From contig NZ_JALIEC010000011.1 in the NCBI RefSeq assembly GCF_022867865.1, forward strand, positions 42,395 through 106,394: a stretch of 64,000 nucleotides of DNA. Direction: 5' to 3'. This DNA is from Phaeobacter sp. J2-8 (GTDB taxonomy: Bacteria; Pseudomonadota; Alphaproteobacteria; Rhodobacterales; Rhodobacteraceae). Below are positions 47,053 to 55,342 of this stretch, one piece after another. Each line of letters opens with the position of its first letter. Position 1 is the stretch's first letter. The notes below the pieces were generated by a model. That model had not been told where the DNA came from. It saw nothing but the letters and a program-made list of their open reading frames with translations, and did no database searches. The translations under genes and the position numbers were made by a program.

Positions 47053-49433
47053 GTCACTCTCCAGAAATCAGGACGTTCGCGATAATCGGCGCCGACAAGC
47101 GCTTCGCCCTTCTCCATTCCGCCAAGGATGGTCACGAGCGGGCCGAGCGCGCTGAGATCGGCATCGATCACGACGGAACCACGGTCGTCGCGTACAAGCG
47201 CAAGCCGCGAGGCCGAGCCGACGCCCAGAAGCACGTCGAGCTCTTTCTCGCTCAGGCCGAGCATCGCGTAGTCAGTGGCGGAAGCACGAATGTTGGGCAA
47301 TAGCACCTGCGTCGGCACCGCTTCCACGATGGTCTTGCCGGTGCGTGTGCGCTCGAGCTGGCTGGCATATTGCGTCATCATCACGACGACGGCGTTCTGC
47401 TTCCGGGCGGTCACCAGCCAGTTGCTGAGTTGCTCCGCAAAGTAGGCGTTGTCGAGGGCTTTCCATGCCTCGTCGATGACGATGATGGTGGGCTTGCGGT
47501 CCTCGATCACCCGCTCGACCCGGCGGAAGAGGTAGGACAGGACCGCCATGCGTTCCCGCTCGCTCTCGGAATCGAGGATGCCGGTGAGGTCAAAGCCCGC
47601 GACGTCTCCATCGATGCTGAAACTGTCCTCGGCATTGGCCCCGAAGATCCAGCCGTAGCGACCCTCGGCCGTCCATTCCTGCATACGCTCGAAGAGATCG
47701 CCCTCGTCATCGGTCGAGACCAGCAGCGAGGCGAAATCCGACCAGTTTCGTAGGCTCGCATGTCCTGCGCTCGCGTTCTGGCGCACGACTTCCTGCAATC
47801 GGTTGGTCTGAACCGGGGTTAGCGGTCGATCGCGCCGCTCCAAGAGGCTCGCGAGCCAATCAGCAAGCCATGCCTGGCCCCGCACGTCGATCTCGGTTTG
47901 GAGCGGATTGAGGCCCGTGGGGCGCCCCGCCCGCACGGTCGAATAGCTGCCGCCGAGCGCGCGGACGGCCATCTCCATGCCCGCGCGATAGTCGAAGACG
48001 AAGACCCGCGCACCTGCCCGCCGTGCCATGGTCATCAGGAAAGCCGCCAGGACGGATTTGCCGGAGCCGGGACGGCCGAGGATCAGCGTGTGGCCTCCCG
48101 TGGGCTCGCGATCCGGCGCGCCCTGTTCGTGGAAGTTGAAGCGAAAACCACTGCGCTCGGGTGTCGGAAAGAGCGTGATCGACACGCCCCAGGGGACTTC
48201 CCGCCCTGTCTTTCCGAGCGGGGTGCGGTGGAAGGTAGCGAGATCGGCGAAGTTGTGGTTCGTGATTGCGGCCTTGCGGCTGCGCGCCCCTGTGTTCCCG
48301 GGATGCTGCGCCATGAAATGCGCCCGTGCCCCGAAGGCTTCCGAGATCAGGTTGACGCCGGAGGTGGCGGAGATGTTGCGGATTTCGGCCGCGATGTCGT
48401 CAAGCGCCGTCTGGGAGCGGGCATAGACCGCCACGGTCATGTGGTGCTCGCCGAAGATCAGACGTTTAGATTCCAGATCGTCCTGCGCGAGTTCCAGCTC
48501 CTGGGCCAGACTAACGGCACCGTCATTGGCGGCCTGCATTAGCCGCAGCTGTCGCTTGATCCGGCCCGCCATGATGTTGGCGTTGATCGGCACAAAGGAG
48601 TGGGTGACCACCATGTCGACGGGCAGGTTCAGCTCGTCGAGCATCAGGCTATCGGTCTTGGCGGGGTAGTTTTTCACCGCAAAGATCGCCCCGAGCTTGT
48701 CGCCGACAGCACCGTCCGAGAGCGCGATGGTCGTGCCGCGGAAGGTGACGCGGGTATTTGCGACGTCCTCGGCGATCACACCGAGGCGCGACCGGGGGAA
48801 GAGCGGATGCTCCTCGCCTGTGTTGAGCGAGCCGAGGAAGCCCAGAAGCTCGCCGGTGCTTGCCGCAAGCAGGCGAGGCTTCAACTGATCGAAGGACGAC
48901 AGCAGAAACCCCACAACCTCGTCGAGCTTGCGCAAGCGGCGGGTCGTGTCCGCCGCATGTCGCGCGCGAGACGCCCCCAGATCGAAAGGCAGACGGCTGC
49001 TCACCTCGGGGCGCTTCAGCACCGTCAGGGTCAGCGTCTTGTCGCGCAGGCCAGATTGACCCAGATGCGCGCGCCAGCGTTGATCGACGGCGGCAGCAAA
49101 CCCCTCGCCCGGAATGGGCGGCAGGGTCACATCGACAGCTTTCGAGACCTTGTGCAGGTAGAATGAGAACTCGGTCCCGACCTGCGCCACGATGCCAGCC
49201 AGCAACCCTCCGATCCGGTCGAGATGCCCGTCCTCGCTCGTGGTGCTGTTCACCCCCTCAAGCCGGATGCACTGCATCAGCTCGTTGCCACGTGTCCGGA
49301 TCGTTCGGTCGGTGACGAGGCTCACGTAAGGCAGCATCATTGAGAGCCGCTTCTCGCCCTTGACCCATGCGGGTAGCACGGTCAGCGGATCGATGGCGTT
49401 CTCAACCTCATCGGCAATTCCATCACGGGGCAT
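47049..49433 (-). CDS. virB4: VirB4 secretion ATPase
   Basis: 794 residues. Walker A LILGRPGSGKSVLAAFLMT near 440, Walker B TIIVIDEAWKALDN near 650, ARKQNAVVVMMTQYASQLER, and the N-terminal CagE/TrbE region. Essential energy source for channel assembly. ATG lies inside the end of virB3 (11-base overlap). Confidence 0.93.
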   Translation of the reverse strand: MPRDGIADEVENAIDPLTVLPAWVKGEKRLSMMLPYVSLVTDRTIRTRGNELMQCIRLEGVNSTTSEDGHLDRIGGLLAGIVAQVGTEFSFYLHKVSKAVDVTLPPIPGEGFAAAVDQRWRAHLGQSGLRDKTLTLTVLKRPEVSSRLPFDLGASRARHAADTTRRLRKLDEVVGFLLSSFDQLKPRLLAASTGELLGFLGSLNTGEEHPLFPRSRLGVIAEDVANTRVTFRGTTIALSDGAVGDKLGAIFAVKNYPAKTDSLMLDELNLPVDMVVTHSFVPINANIMAGRIKRQLRLMQAANDGAVSLAQELELAQDDLESKRLIFGEHHMTVAVYARSQTALDDIAAEIRNISATSGVNLISEAFGARAHFMAQHPGNTGARSRKAAITNHNFADLATFHRTPLGKTGREVPWGVSITLFPTPERSGFRFNFHEQGAPDREPTGGHTLILGRPGSGKSVLAAFLMTMARRAGARVFVFDYRAGMEMAVRALGGSYSTVRAGRPTGLNPLQTEIDVRGQAWLADWLASLLERRDRPLTPVQTNRLQEVVRQNASAGHASLRNWSDFASLLVSTDDEGDLFERMQEWTAEGRYGWIFGANAEDSFSIDGDVAGFDLTGILDSESERERMAVLSYLFRRVERVIEDRKPTIIVIDEAWKALDNAYFAEQLSNWLVTARKQNAVVVMMTQYASQLERTRTGKTIVEAVPTQVLLPNIRASATDYAMLGLSEKELDVLLGVGSASRLALVRDDRGSVVIDADLSALGPLVTILGGMEKGEALVGADYRERPDFWRVT

Positions 49434-49700
49434 AGCTGTCGCCTCCGTGCAGCTTGCGGTTCGTCGTGGGCGGGGTTTCCTGCAGGGTGATCACCAGGAC
49501 ATCGAGGAAGTTCGGATCCCAGTCTGCGGCCTTCCAGAGCGCGGCCAGGCCAGCCCCGCGAACACAGCCACCACCCAGCTCTGCACCCAGAGGAACAGAA
49601 GCGTCGAGCCGAAGAGCCAGACCATTGCGTACATGATCGGCAAGCCCATCAGCTTGGGTGGCCTGAGAAGACCGATGAACACGCGGGACTGGTCAGCCAT
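49423..49700 (-). pseudogene. virB3: VirB3, one-base frameshift
   Basis: Starts MADQSRVFIGLLRPPKLMGL with the two hydrophobic stretches of VirB3. After VVAVFAGLA the frame fails; adding one base near 49548-49549 restores AALWKAADWDPNFLDVLVIT and an end at GDSYAP, giving 92 residues, the normal VirB3 length. If the deletion is real, conjugation should be blocked; it is equally likely an assembly error. Confidence 0.85.
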
Positions 49701-49709
49701 GGATGGAGC

Positions 49710-50000
49710 TCAGGTGGTCCAGATGGCGGCGACGATGGTGGGTGCTGCGGCGATGCCCGCGATTGCAACCACGACCCAAAGCGCCTGACGAAAGTCGAGG
49801 ATGCCAAAGAGCCAAGAAAGGAACACCCCGATCAGTGCGAGCGTGCCAATCACGATCCCCAAGGGACCGGTGATCGCATCGACAATGCCTTGAAGCAGGG
49901 TCTGTACAGGCGAGAGGTCGATGCTCTGTGCAAGCGCTGGACCCGCCAGCACGATAAGGGCCATCGCGCCGAGCGCGACGATCGAAGGTCTCGATGTCAT
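49710..50000 (-). CDS. virB2: VirB2 major pilin
   Basis: 96 residues: signal peptide ending PALAQS, then two hydrophobic segments (GPLGIVIGTLALIGVFLSWL and QALWVVVAIAGIAAAPTIV) separated by a short FGILDFR loop, the VirB2/TrbC pilin plan. Overlaps virB1 by 4 bases. Confidence 0.9.
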   Translation of the reverse strand: MTSRPSIVALGAMALIVLAGPALAQSIDLSPVQTLLQGIVDAITGPLGIVIGTLALIGVFLSWLFGILDFRQALWVVVAIAGIAAAPTIVAAIWTT

Positions 50001-50680
50001 GAAAGATCTCCTCTGAGCCGCTCAAACACGGCAGTCACACGGGCCACATGCCCTTGGGTTTCTCGAAAAGGGGGGATGCCGCCGTGGCGTGTGACCGCCT
50101 CAGGGCCAGCGTTGTACGCCGCAAGGGCCAGAGCGCCCTCGCCGAACTGCTCGAGCATCATCAGCAAGTAGCGGGCTGATCCGTCGAGGTTCTGCGCAAT
50201 GTCATGTGGGTCCACGCCGAGGTCGCGGGCGGTATCCGGCATAAGCTGGCCAAGGCCTATGGCACCGACAGGGCTACGTGCAGCCGGATTGTATGCGCTC
50301 TCGACTTCGATATTGGCCCGGTAAAGGAGCGCCCAATCAGTGACTGAAAGCCCTGCGCGACGCAGCGCACCATGCCCGGCATACCGCAGAGCCGTGGTCT
50401 CGATCGCATGGAGGATTTCTGGGGTGGCGCGGGCGGCGGATCGAGCCGGGATCGCTGTCTCGCTCGTTGCGTCAGGACCGCGAGGTTCTGCGAAGAGAAA
50501 AAGGCGCCCGTTTGCCTCTTGAGAAGAGGAAATCAATTGGCCGTCTGGGCCAACCGAAAAGATGAAACCGTCGGCCAGGGCCGGGGGCGCGGAACAAACG
50601 CCTGTACCCAAAGCAACGACGAGCGCAGTCGCGCGGTCAGCTGCCTTTGACCGGAGGTGCTGCGTGGCGCTCGCGGCCAC
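49997..50680 (-). CDS. virB1: VirB1 lytic transglycosylase
   Basis: About 227 residues from GTG 50680 (purine-rich site upstream), giving a signal peptide ending PALADG. SLT core: LLYRANIEVESAYNPAARSP with catalytic Glu, VGAIGLGQLMPDTARDLGV, ALALAAYNAGPEAVTRHGGI. Makes local gaps in the cell wall for the channel. The open frame continues upstream to 50944 but overlaps the preceding gene; the start is inferred. Confidence 0.82.
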   Translation of the reverse strand: MAASATQHLRSKAADRATALVVALGTGVCSAPPALADGFIFSVGPDGQLISSSQEANGRLFLFAEPRGPDATSETAIPARSAARATPEILHAIETTALRYAGHGALRRAGLSVTDWALLYRANIEVESAYNPAARSPVGAIGLGQLMPDTARDLGVDPHDIAQNLDGSARYLLMMLEQFGEGALALAAYNAGPEAVTRHGGIPPFRETQGHVARVTAVFERLRGDLS

Positions 50681-50963
50681 CTTCTTCAAGTGGGATGCTA
50701 GCGGTCGTACAGCCCATGTCGGCCAGGAAACTGACAAGGCCAACGATGGTTTTGAAGTCGCGGAGCTTGAGGACGCTTCGGCTGGTGACGAGCATCTTAT
50801 CGTCACGCCCATCAGTGGCGGCGGCGCGGATGACCCACGAGCCGTACCAGCTGTTATGGCGCTTCTCTGCTCTCTCCTTGCAGACCACCTCAATGAGGTA
50901 GCCCTCGGCGAGCAAGCCGCGCAGTCCGTCTTCTGTAACCACATTCGGGGCTTCTTCTATCAT
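50637..50963 (-). CDS. first gene of the virB operon, unknown
   Basis: 108 residues from ATG 50963 (MIEEAPNVVTEDGLRGLLAE). Mixed alpha/beta composition with YLIEVVCKERAEKRHNSWYG and LRDFKTIVGLVSFLADMG; no HTH recognised. Its end overlaps virB1. Position at the head of the operon, right after the shared 31-base element, suggests a regulator or accessory factor. Confidence 0.55.
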   Translation of the reverse strand: MIEEAPNVVTEDGLRGLLAEGYLIEVVCKERAEKRHNSWYGSWVIRAAATDGRDDKMLVTSRSVLKLRDFKTIVGLVSFLADMGCTTASIPLEEGGRERHAAPPVKGS

Positions 50964-51028
50964 GGCCTTCCCTTGGGTCCTTGTTCTGCCTGGGTGCAGT
51001 ATCGGGCCCACGGGGTCGCAACACCGTG

Positions 51029-51059
51029 AGCGATACAAAACAACATTAATGATAGCAAG
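51029..51059 (-). promoter_or_regulatory. 31-base shared element, copy 1, upstream of the virB operon
   Basis: On the minus strand it reads CTTGCTATCATTAATG followed by TTGTTTTGTATCGCT, 66 bases before the first virB-operon ATG. A second copy, 30 of 31 identical, lies at 60971-61001. It contains TTGCTA, 17 bases, TATCGC, which may be the promoter itself. Confidence 0.65.
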
Positions 51060-51157
51060 ACAATAATAACGTGTTGACGAAGTTCGCCTTGCTCCGATAA
51101 CGGTGATAGCCGACAGAATGATAATCTTAAAGGCGGCAAAGGAGTTTTGCCCTGCGC

Positions 51158-51436
51158 TTGTTTATTGCGCGCAACGCACCGTTGCTGTTCGCGTTCCTGC
51201 TTGGAAGCATGCCGATAGCCGCGGCAGCAGATTGCGTACCTCCCGAACGACCGTTCTTGCCTCAGTCGCAAGAAGACATGCGTGCCTACGCCGATCTGAT
51301 CAGAAGCGATTTCGAGACCTACATTGCCGATGTGCAGGACTACTTCCGTTGTCTCGACGCCGAGCGCGCTCGCGCCTTTGTTGAGGCGAGGGAGGTCAGT
51401 GATGACTACGCCAGGTTCCTGAATGCTCTCGAGTAA
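51158..51436 (+). CDS. small exported protein
   Basis: 92 residues from TTG 51158: signal peptide (APLLFAFLLGSMPIAAAADC) then a short helical mature part with two Cys and many acidic residues (MRAYADLIRSDFETYIADV). AAAGGAG is 13 bases upstream of TTG but 7 from an in-frame CTG at 51152, which would give a better-formed signal peptide. Diverges from the virB operon; function unknown. Confidence 0.6.
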   Translation: MFIARNAPLLFAFLLGSMPIAAAADCVPPERPFLPQSQEDMRAYADLIRSDFETYIADVQDYFRCLDAERARAFVEAREVSDDYARFLNALE

Positions 51437-51473
51437 GCGACTACGGGTTTGTGCCGCCAGTAGAAATCAACCG

Positions 51474-52781
51474 TTAGACCAACGCTCCGTCAGTCTCCAA
51501 CGCAATGATGTTTTTCAAGCGGGCGATCATGTCGTCACCAACTGCGACATCCACGCTCGCCGTCTCGATGATCGTCTCCTGACCTGATATCCGAAACTGG
51601 GCCTGAAGACCTTCCGATCCTGAAAGATCTTGGTGATGCGGATAGAGCAGCGTCAGTCGCGGGGCTTTGTACAGGTGCGCATAGGCCATCATCTGATAGA
51701 CGTCGCCTTGGGACACTCCTTGTTTTCGATCATCAATACGGGAGGAAATCCGCTTCCACTTCGTGTCGATCACATGGACAACCTGCCCCGCACGCCAGAT
51801 CAGGATATCGGGTTTCGTCTGGAACACAGCGCGGTCATCATCGAGCGATGTCAGGCAGAATAGTCTCCCGCCTTGTAGAGAGACCCGATACTCCGTGCGT
51901 GCCAAAGCGCGTGTGATCAGTCGGCCGACATATTCCTCAAAAAGTGCGTTCATCTCAAAGAGGAGTGCAGTCCCCCGCCCCACTCCGGCACTCGTCGTTT
52001 GGTACCGATTACGCAGAAAAAGTTGCGCCATCCCGAACAATTCCTGCCACGCCCGGTTTGTCCGGTCGATGATGACCTCATTCCATTTCAGCGCAGGAAC
52101 AGCGACTTCGGATATATCGGCGTAGACGAAAGCCAGTTCGCGCAAACGCTGTTGATTGGTGAGGCTGCGCGACATTCTGGAGAGATGTGCAACCGTCGCT
52201 TTCATGATGCGGTTCAGCGCGATGTCTTCTGATAGCTCATCGAATTTGCAAGCGAGCCGCGAGGGGTTCGCTGCGTGACGCGTAAATTGACGAGGCAGAT
52301 TGAGCGTCCCGCGCAACGCCGCAAGGTCATCCTCTTGGACAAGATATCGTCGCGGCATGCCTCGACGAACGGCATCGGTCAGCTTGCTACAGAAAATGCG
52401 GATGAGAATTTCCAGGAGCGTTTCGCGCTGCCAATCAAGCTCTGTGATCTGGCCCGTCTCGATTTTTAGGTTCAGTGCGACTGCGAGCATGTGAACAAGA
52501 CGCTTGCGAATGGCAGCATTCTTTCTTGCTTCGCCTCCTTGCCCTTCGACATCGATCTTGGGAAGAATTTCAAGGCTGCACCCATCGGTTGCCAGGACCC
52601 CGACAATGCCACGCGCCCGCAGTTCATGGCGCCGATCCTCAAGCACTCCGCCTCCACCCCTTCCTGCAAAGGTCGATGCTCTGGCGAGCGCCGCGAGACG
52701 CTCGGCAAAATGATCGGGAATGCAGCCGTCCCCTTCGCCGTGGGGCAACGTTTCCCATTCGCGCAGGGTGAAGGCCGGCAT
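51474..52781 (-). CDS. mcrC: McrC-type restriction component
   Basis: 435 residues from ATG 52781, in a TGATG overlap with mcrB. N-terminal beta domain (FTLREWETLPHGEGDG, LEILPKIDV); C-terminal PD-(D/E)xK nuclease with FQTKPDILIWRAGQVVHVID followed by TKWK. McrC is the nuclease subunit of McrBC-type systems that cut modified DNA after McrB-driven translocation. Confidence 0.88.
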   Translation of the reverse strand: MPAFTLREWETLPHGEGDGCIPDHFAERLAALARASTFAGRGGGGVLEDRRHELRARGIVGVLATDGCSLEILPKIDVEGQGGEARKNAAIRKRLVHMLAVALNLKIETGQITELDWQRETLLEILIRIFCSKLTDAVRRGMPRRYLVQEDDLAALRGTLNLPRQFTRHAANPSRLACKFDELSEDIALNRIMKATVAHLSRMSRSLTNQQRLRELAFVYADISEVAVPALKWNEVIIDRTNRAWQELFGMAQLFLRNRYQTTSAGVGRGTALLFEMNALFEEYVGRLITRALARTEYRVSLQGGRLFCLTSLDDDRAVFQTKPDILIWRAGQVVHVIDTKWKRISSRIDDRKQGVSQGDVYQMMAYAHLYKAPRLTLLYPHHQDLSGSEGLQAQFRISGQETIIETASVDVAVGDDMIARLKNIIALETDGALV

Positions 52782-55339
52782 CAGGCCGCAAACTCCGAGA
52801 AGTCGAATTTGTCTTTGACCGTCCACCGCAGTTTTTCGCTAGAAAAGTCGTCTTCAGTCATGCCTCCGGGTACCGCAATTTGTTTGGCATCGAGGAAGCG
52901 GGCGGGACCGTGAGTAGAGTTGCCGAGAACAGCTGCCACCTTGGACCAGTCCTCGTAGAAATACTCAGCCAGAAGCGGGATCACCTTGTCTCGCATGACG
53001 CTCTCAATATCCGCCCGCGTCTGGCAGCCTGTAAAGTACGCGTGCCCGATTTGATGCTCCCGGTCGAACAGATACTCGATCCGTTCGTTGATCGTAGACA
53101 GCAGCTTTTGCAGATCGACCCCATCAACGTTGTCCGACAAAACTGAAGTGTCGGGCATCAGCTCCTTGAAAGAAAACCGGCGGCGTAGCGCTGTGTCCAA
53201 CAGCGCGATGGAGCGATCGGCCGTGTTCATCGTACCGATGACATGGAGGTTCTGAGGCACCCCAAAGGACTTCTTGGAATAGGGAAGCGTGAGGCGGATC
53301 TCGTTGTCCATCCCGAGCCGCTTGTCGGGCTCGAGAAGCGTGATCAACTCGCCGAAGACCTTGGAGATGTTCGCCCGGTTAATCTCGTCGATGATGAGGA
53401 CATGCGGTCTTGCCTCCCGATGGATCGGTTCGCCGCCGCTATTCATGTAGCTTTCGATGGCAACAGTATCGAGGCGGGCCCGATCGAGGGCATAGATCGA
53501 CTTCATGGTGAAATTGCTATCGTAGATCTCGGAGGCCGGAACCCCATCTCTGTCGACCCAGAGCCATCGCACGGACCGCCTGTGGCAGTATTTCCGGTTG
53601 TCCCGCTGCCGGTATTGGTACTCCCCCGTGATTTCGCCGATGGCCCGGAACAGTCGGTTGCCCTTGGTGACAACGATGATGTCTCCCACGTCCAACTGAT
53701 TGCGGAAAACGTCCACTTGGCTCACTTGGCCCGACTGGAGAGTAACCTCGCCTTCGCGCTCGCCATGGGTACGACAAGCCTCCAGTATCTCCTCGACATC
53801 GGAAAACCTGTCGTCGGAGAAGTCGATGTCCTCCCAGCCGAGGAGCGTGTGCCCCTCGGAGATGGCTTCCTCGAACAGGTAGTCCTCCGCGGCCACGTTG
53901 GCGCGCGCGATCGACATCTTGAAGACCTGCCGCCCGTCGAGGGAAACGACGTTCTCTCGCGGTACTGTCGGCACGCCCTTCTCCGCACGCTCCGAGATGC
54001 GCCTGAATATGCCGGGTGCGGGCTCCAGCCGGAACCCGGTACCCGCCGAGCTGTCCTCGGACTGATCCGTAGTCGGTCGCAGTCCCTCGATGAACTCCTC
54101 GTAGGACATAGACTGGTGGAAAGTCACGAATTCGATGCGCCCCTCGCTCACAAGGCTGCGGTACGTGCTCATGAGCTCTGCTCGGCCATCTTGTCCATTT
54201 AGTGCTGCAGTAGCCTCGTCACCCAAGCACAGCCGGACGGCCTCCCATGCCGTCTGATACGTCTTGCCCGTGCCCGGCGGGCCATAGAGGATCAAGTTTA
54301 CGGCGGATGGCGAGGGCGCTTTTTTTGTGTCGGTCACGGTGTCCGCCTCCGGTTGGGAATTTAGCGTATAGGTGAAAACGGTCGAACTGCTTGGATTTGG
54401 TTCGGTGCTCGTGGGCGGTGGTACTTGCGCAAGTTTCTGGAATTTTTCACCGCCAAGTGCCTGGCAGATGTTCGGGAACGCGTCTTTCAACCCGATTGCC
54501 GCAGAAAGGTCTCCTGCGCGGATGGAGACCTCCCTGGCCGACTTTTCCCGGGCAGGTTCGATGAAATAGTTCAGGGCGCAGAGCCTGATCCGGTCGGCAC
54601 CTTCCATTAGGTGTTCGTACCGCTCAGGGCGATCGGTGGGCTGATCGTTTTGGTCGACGATGATGTAACCGGCGTTGTGAAGACGCGCAGCAGCATCCGC
54701 CTTCTGTCCCCAGCCACCGTTTAGTTCTGTCTTGCCGAGAATGAAGCCAATTAGCGGTTTGGTCGGATATACACGGTTTTCGCGCTCACGCGATGACCGG
54801 ACCCAATAGTCGCGCGGTTCACCGAAGGCACCAAAAACTTCTGCGTGGGCTCCAATCTCCTTGTATTCGTCAAACGCCGTCATCGCGGCTTCAATTTGGT
54901 CACGTGAAAGTCCGGTCGCCGTTTGACTGGTGCTTCTATCCGAAATTGCGGCAATGAGCCGGTCGACATCGTCAGGGCCTTGGATTTTTGTACATACGCA
55001 ATCTTCTTGCCCGAAGGACCAATCCAAGCTCAGTGCGGAATGTCGTCCCCCGTTTGGCGGTCGAGAATGATCAAAAGGTCTCGGCTCTGTCGGAAATCCG
55101 GAAGCAATCAATTGGTCTTTCAGTTGAGTGCGGACAAAAAAGTTGATCGCTGGACTTGTCAGCTCCCATAGCAATCTCTCTCCTCTGGGGAGTTCGAATG
55201 ACGCCATTTTTTTCGCCGTGTGGACAGGCGTTATTTGAGCCTTCTTAAGTTCGTCTAGAATGGCTCTGCGCAAAGGAGCTGCAGGCAGCTTTCCGTCAGC
55301 CTCGTTATCCGCAATTCTTCGTTCGACTTCCTGCCACAT
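52781..55339 (-). CDS. mcrB: McrB-type AAA GTPase with inserted domain
   Basis: 852 residues. N-terminal region with LSRDQIEAAMTAFDEYKEIG; Walker A LYGPPGTGKT at 351-360; Walker B HVLIIDEINRANISKVFGEL about 646-665; MNTADRSIALLDTALRRRF. Between Walker A and B (about 464-630) there is an extra unit with FKMSIARANVAAEDYLFEEA and DVGDIIVVTKGNRLFRAIGE, PUA/EVE-like in pattern, probably a modified-base reader. Motor of the McrBC complex. Followed by mcrC with 1-base overlap. Confidence 0.88.
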   Translation of the reverse strand: MWQEVERRIADNEADGKLPAAPLRRAILDELKKAQITPVHTAKKMASFELPRGERLLWELTSPAINFFVRTQLKDQLIASGFPTEPRPFDHSRPPNGGRHSALSLDWSFGQEDCVCTKIQGPDDVDRLIAAISDRSTSQTATGLSRDQIEAAMTAFDEYKEIGAHAEVFGAFGEPRDYWVRSSRERENRVYPTKPLIGFILGKTELNGGWGQKADAAARLHNAGYIIVDQNDQPTDRPERYEHLMEGADRIRLCALNYFIEPAREKSAREVSIRAGDLSAAIGLKDAFPNICQALGGEKFQKLAQVPPPTSTEPNPSSSTVFTYTLNSQPEADTVTDTKKAPSPSAVNLILYGPPGTGKTYQTAWEAVRLCLGDEATAALNGQDGRAELMSTYRSLVSEGRIEFVTFHQSMSYEEFIEGLRPTTDQSEDSSAGTGFRLEPAPGIFRRISERAEKGVPTVPRENVVSLDGRQVFKMSIARANVAAEDYLFEEAISEGHTLLGWEDIDFSDDRFSDVEEILEACRTHGEREGEVTLQSGQVSQVDVFRNQLDVGDIIVVTKGNRLFRAIGEITGEYQYRQRDNRKYCHRRSVRWLWVDRDGVPASEIYDSNFTMKSIYALDRARLDTVAIESYMNSGGEPIHREARPHVLIIDEINRANISKVFGELITLLEPDKRLGMDNEIRLTLPYSKKSFGVPQNLHVIGTMNTADRSIALLDTALRRRFSFKELMPDTSVLSDNVDGVDLQKLLSTINERIEYLFDREHQIGHAYFTGCQTRADIESVMRDKVIPLLAEYFYEDWSKVAAVLGNSTHGPARFLDAKQIAVPGGMTEDDFSSEKLRWTVKDKFDFSEFAA

Positions 55340-55342
55340 TTC

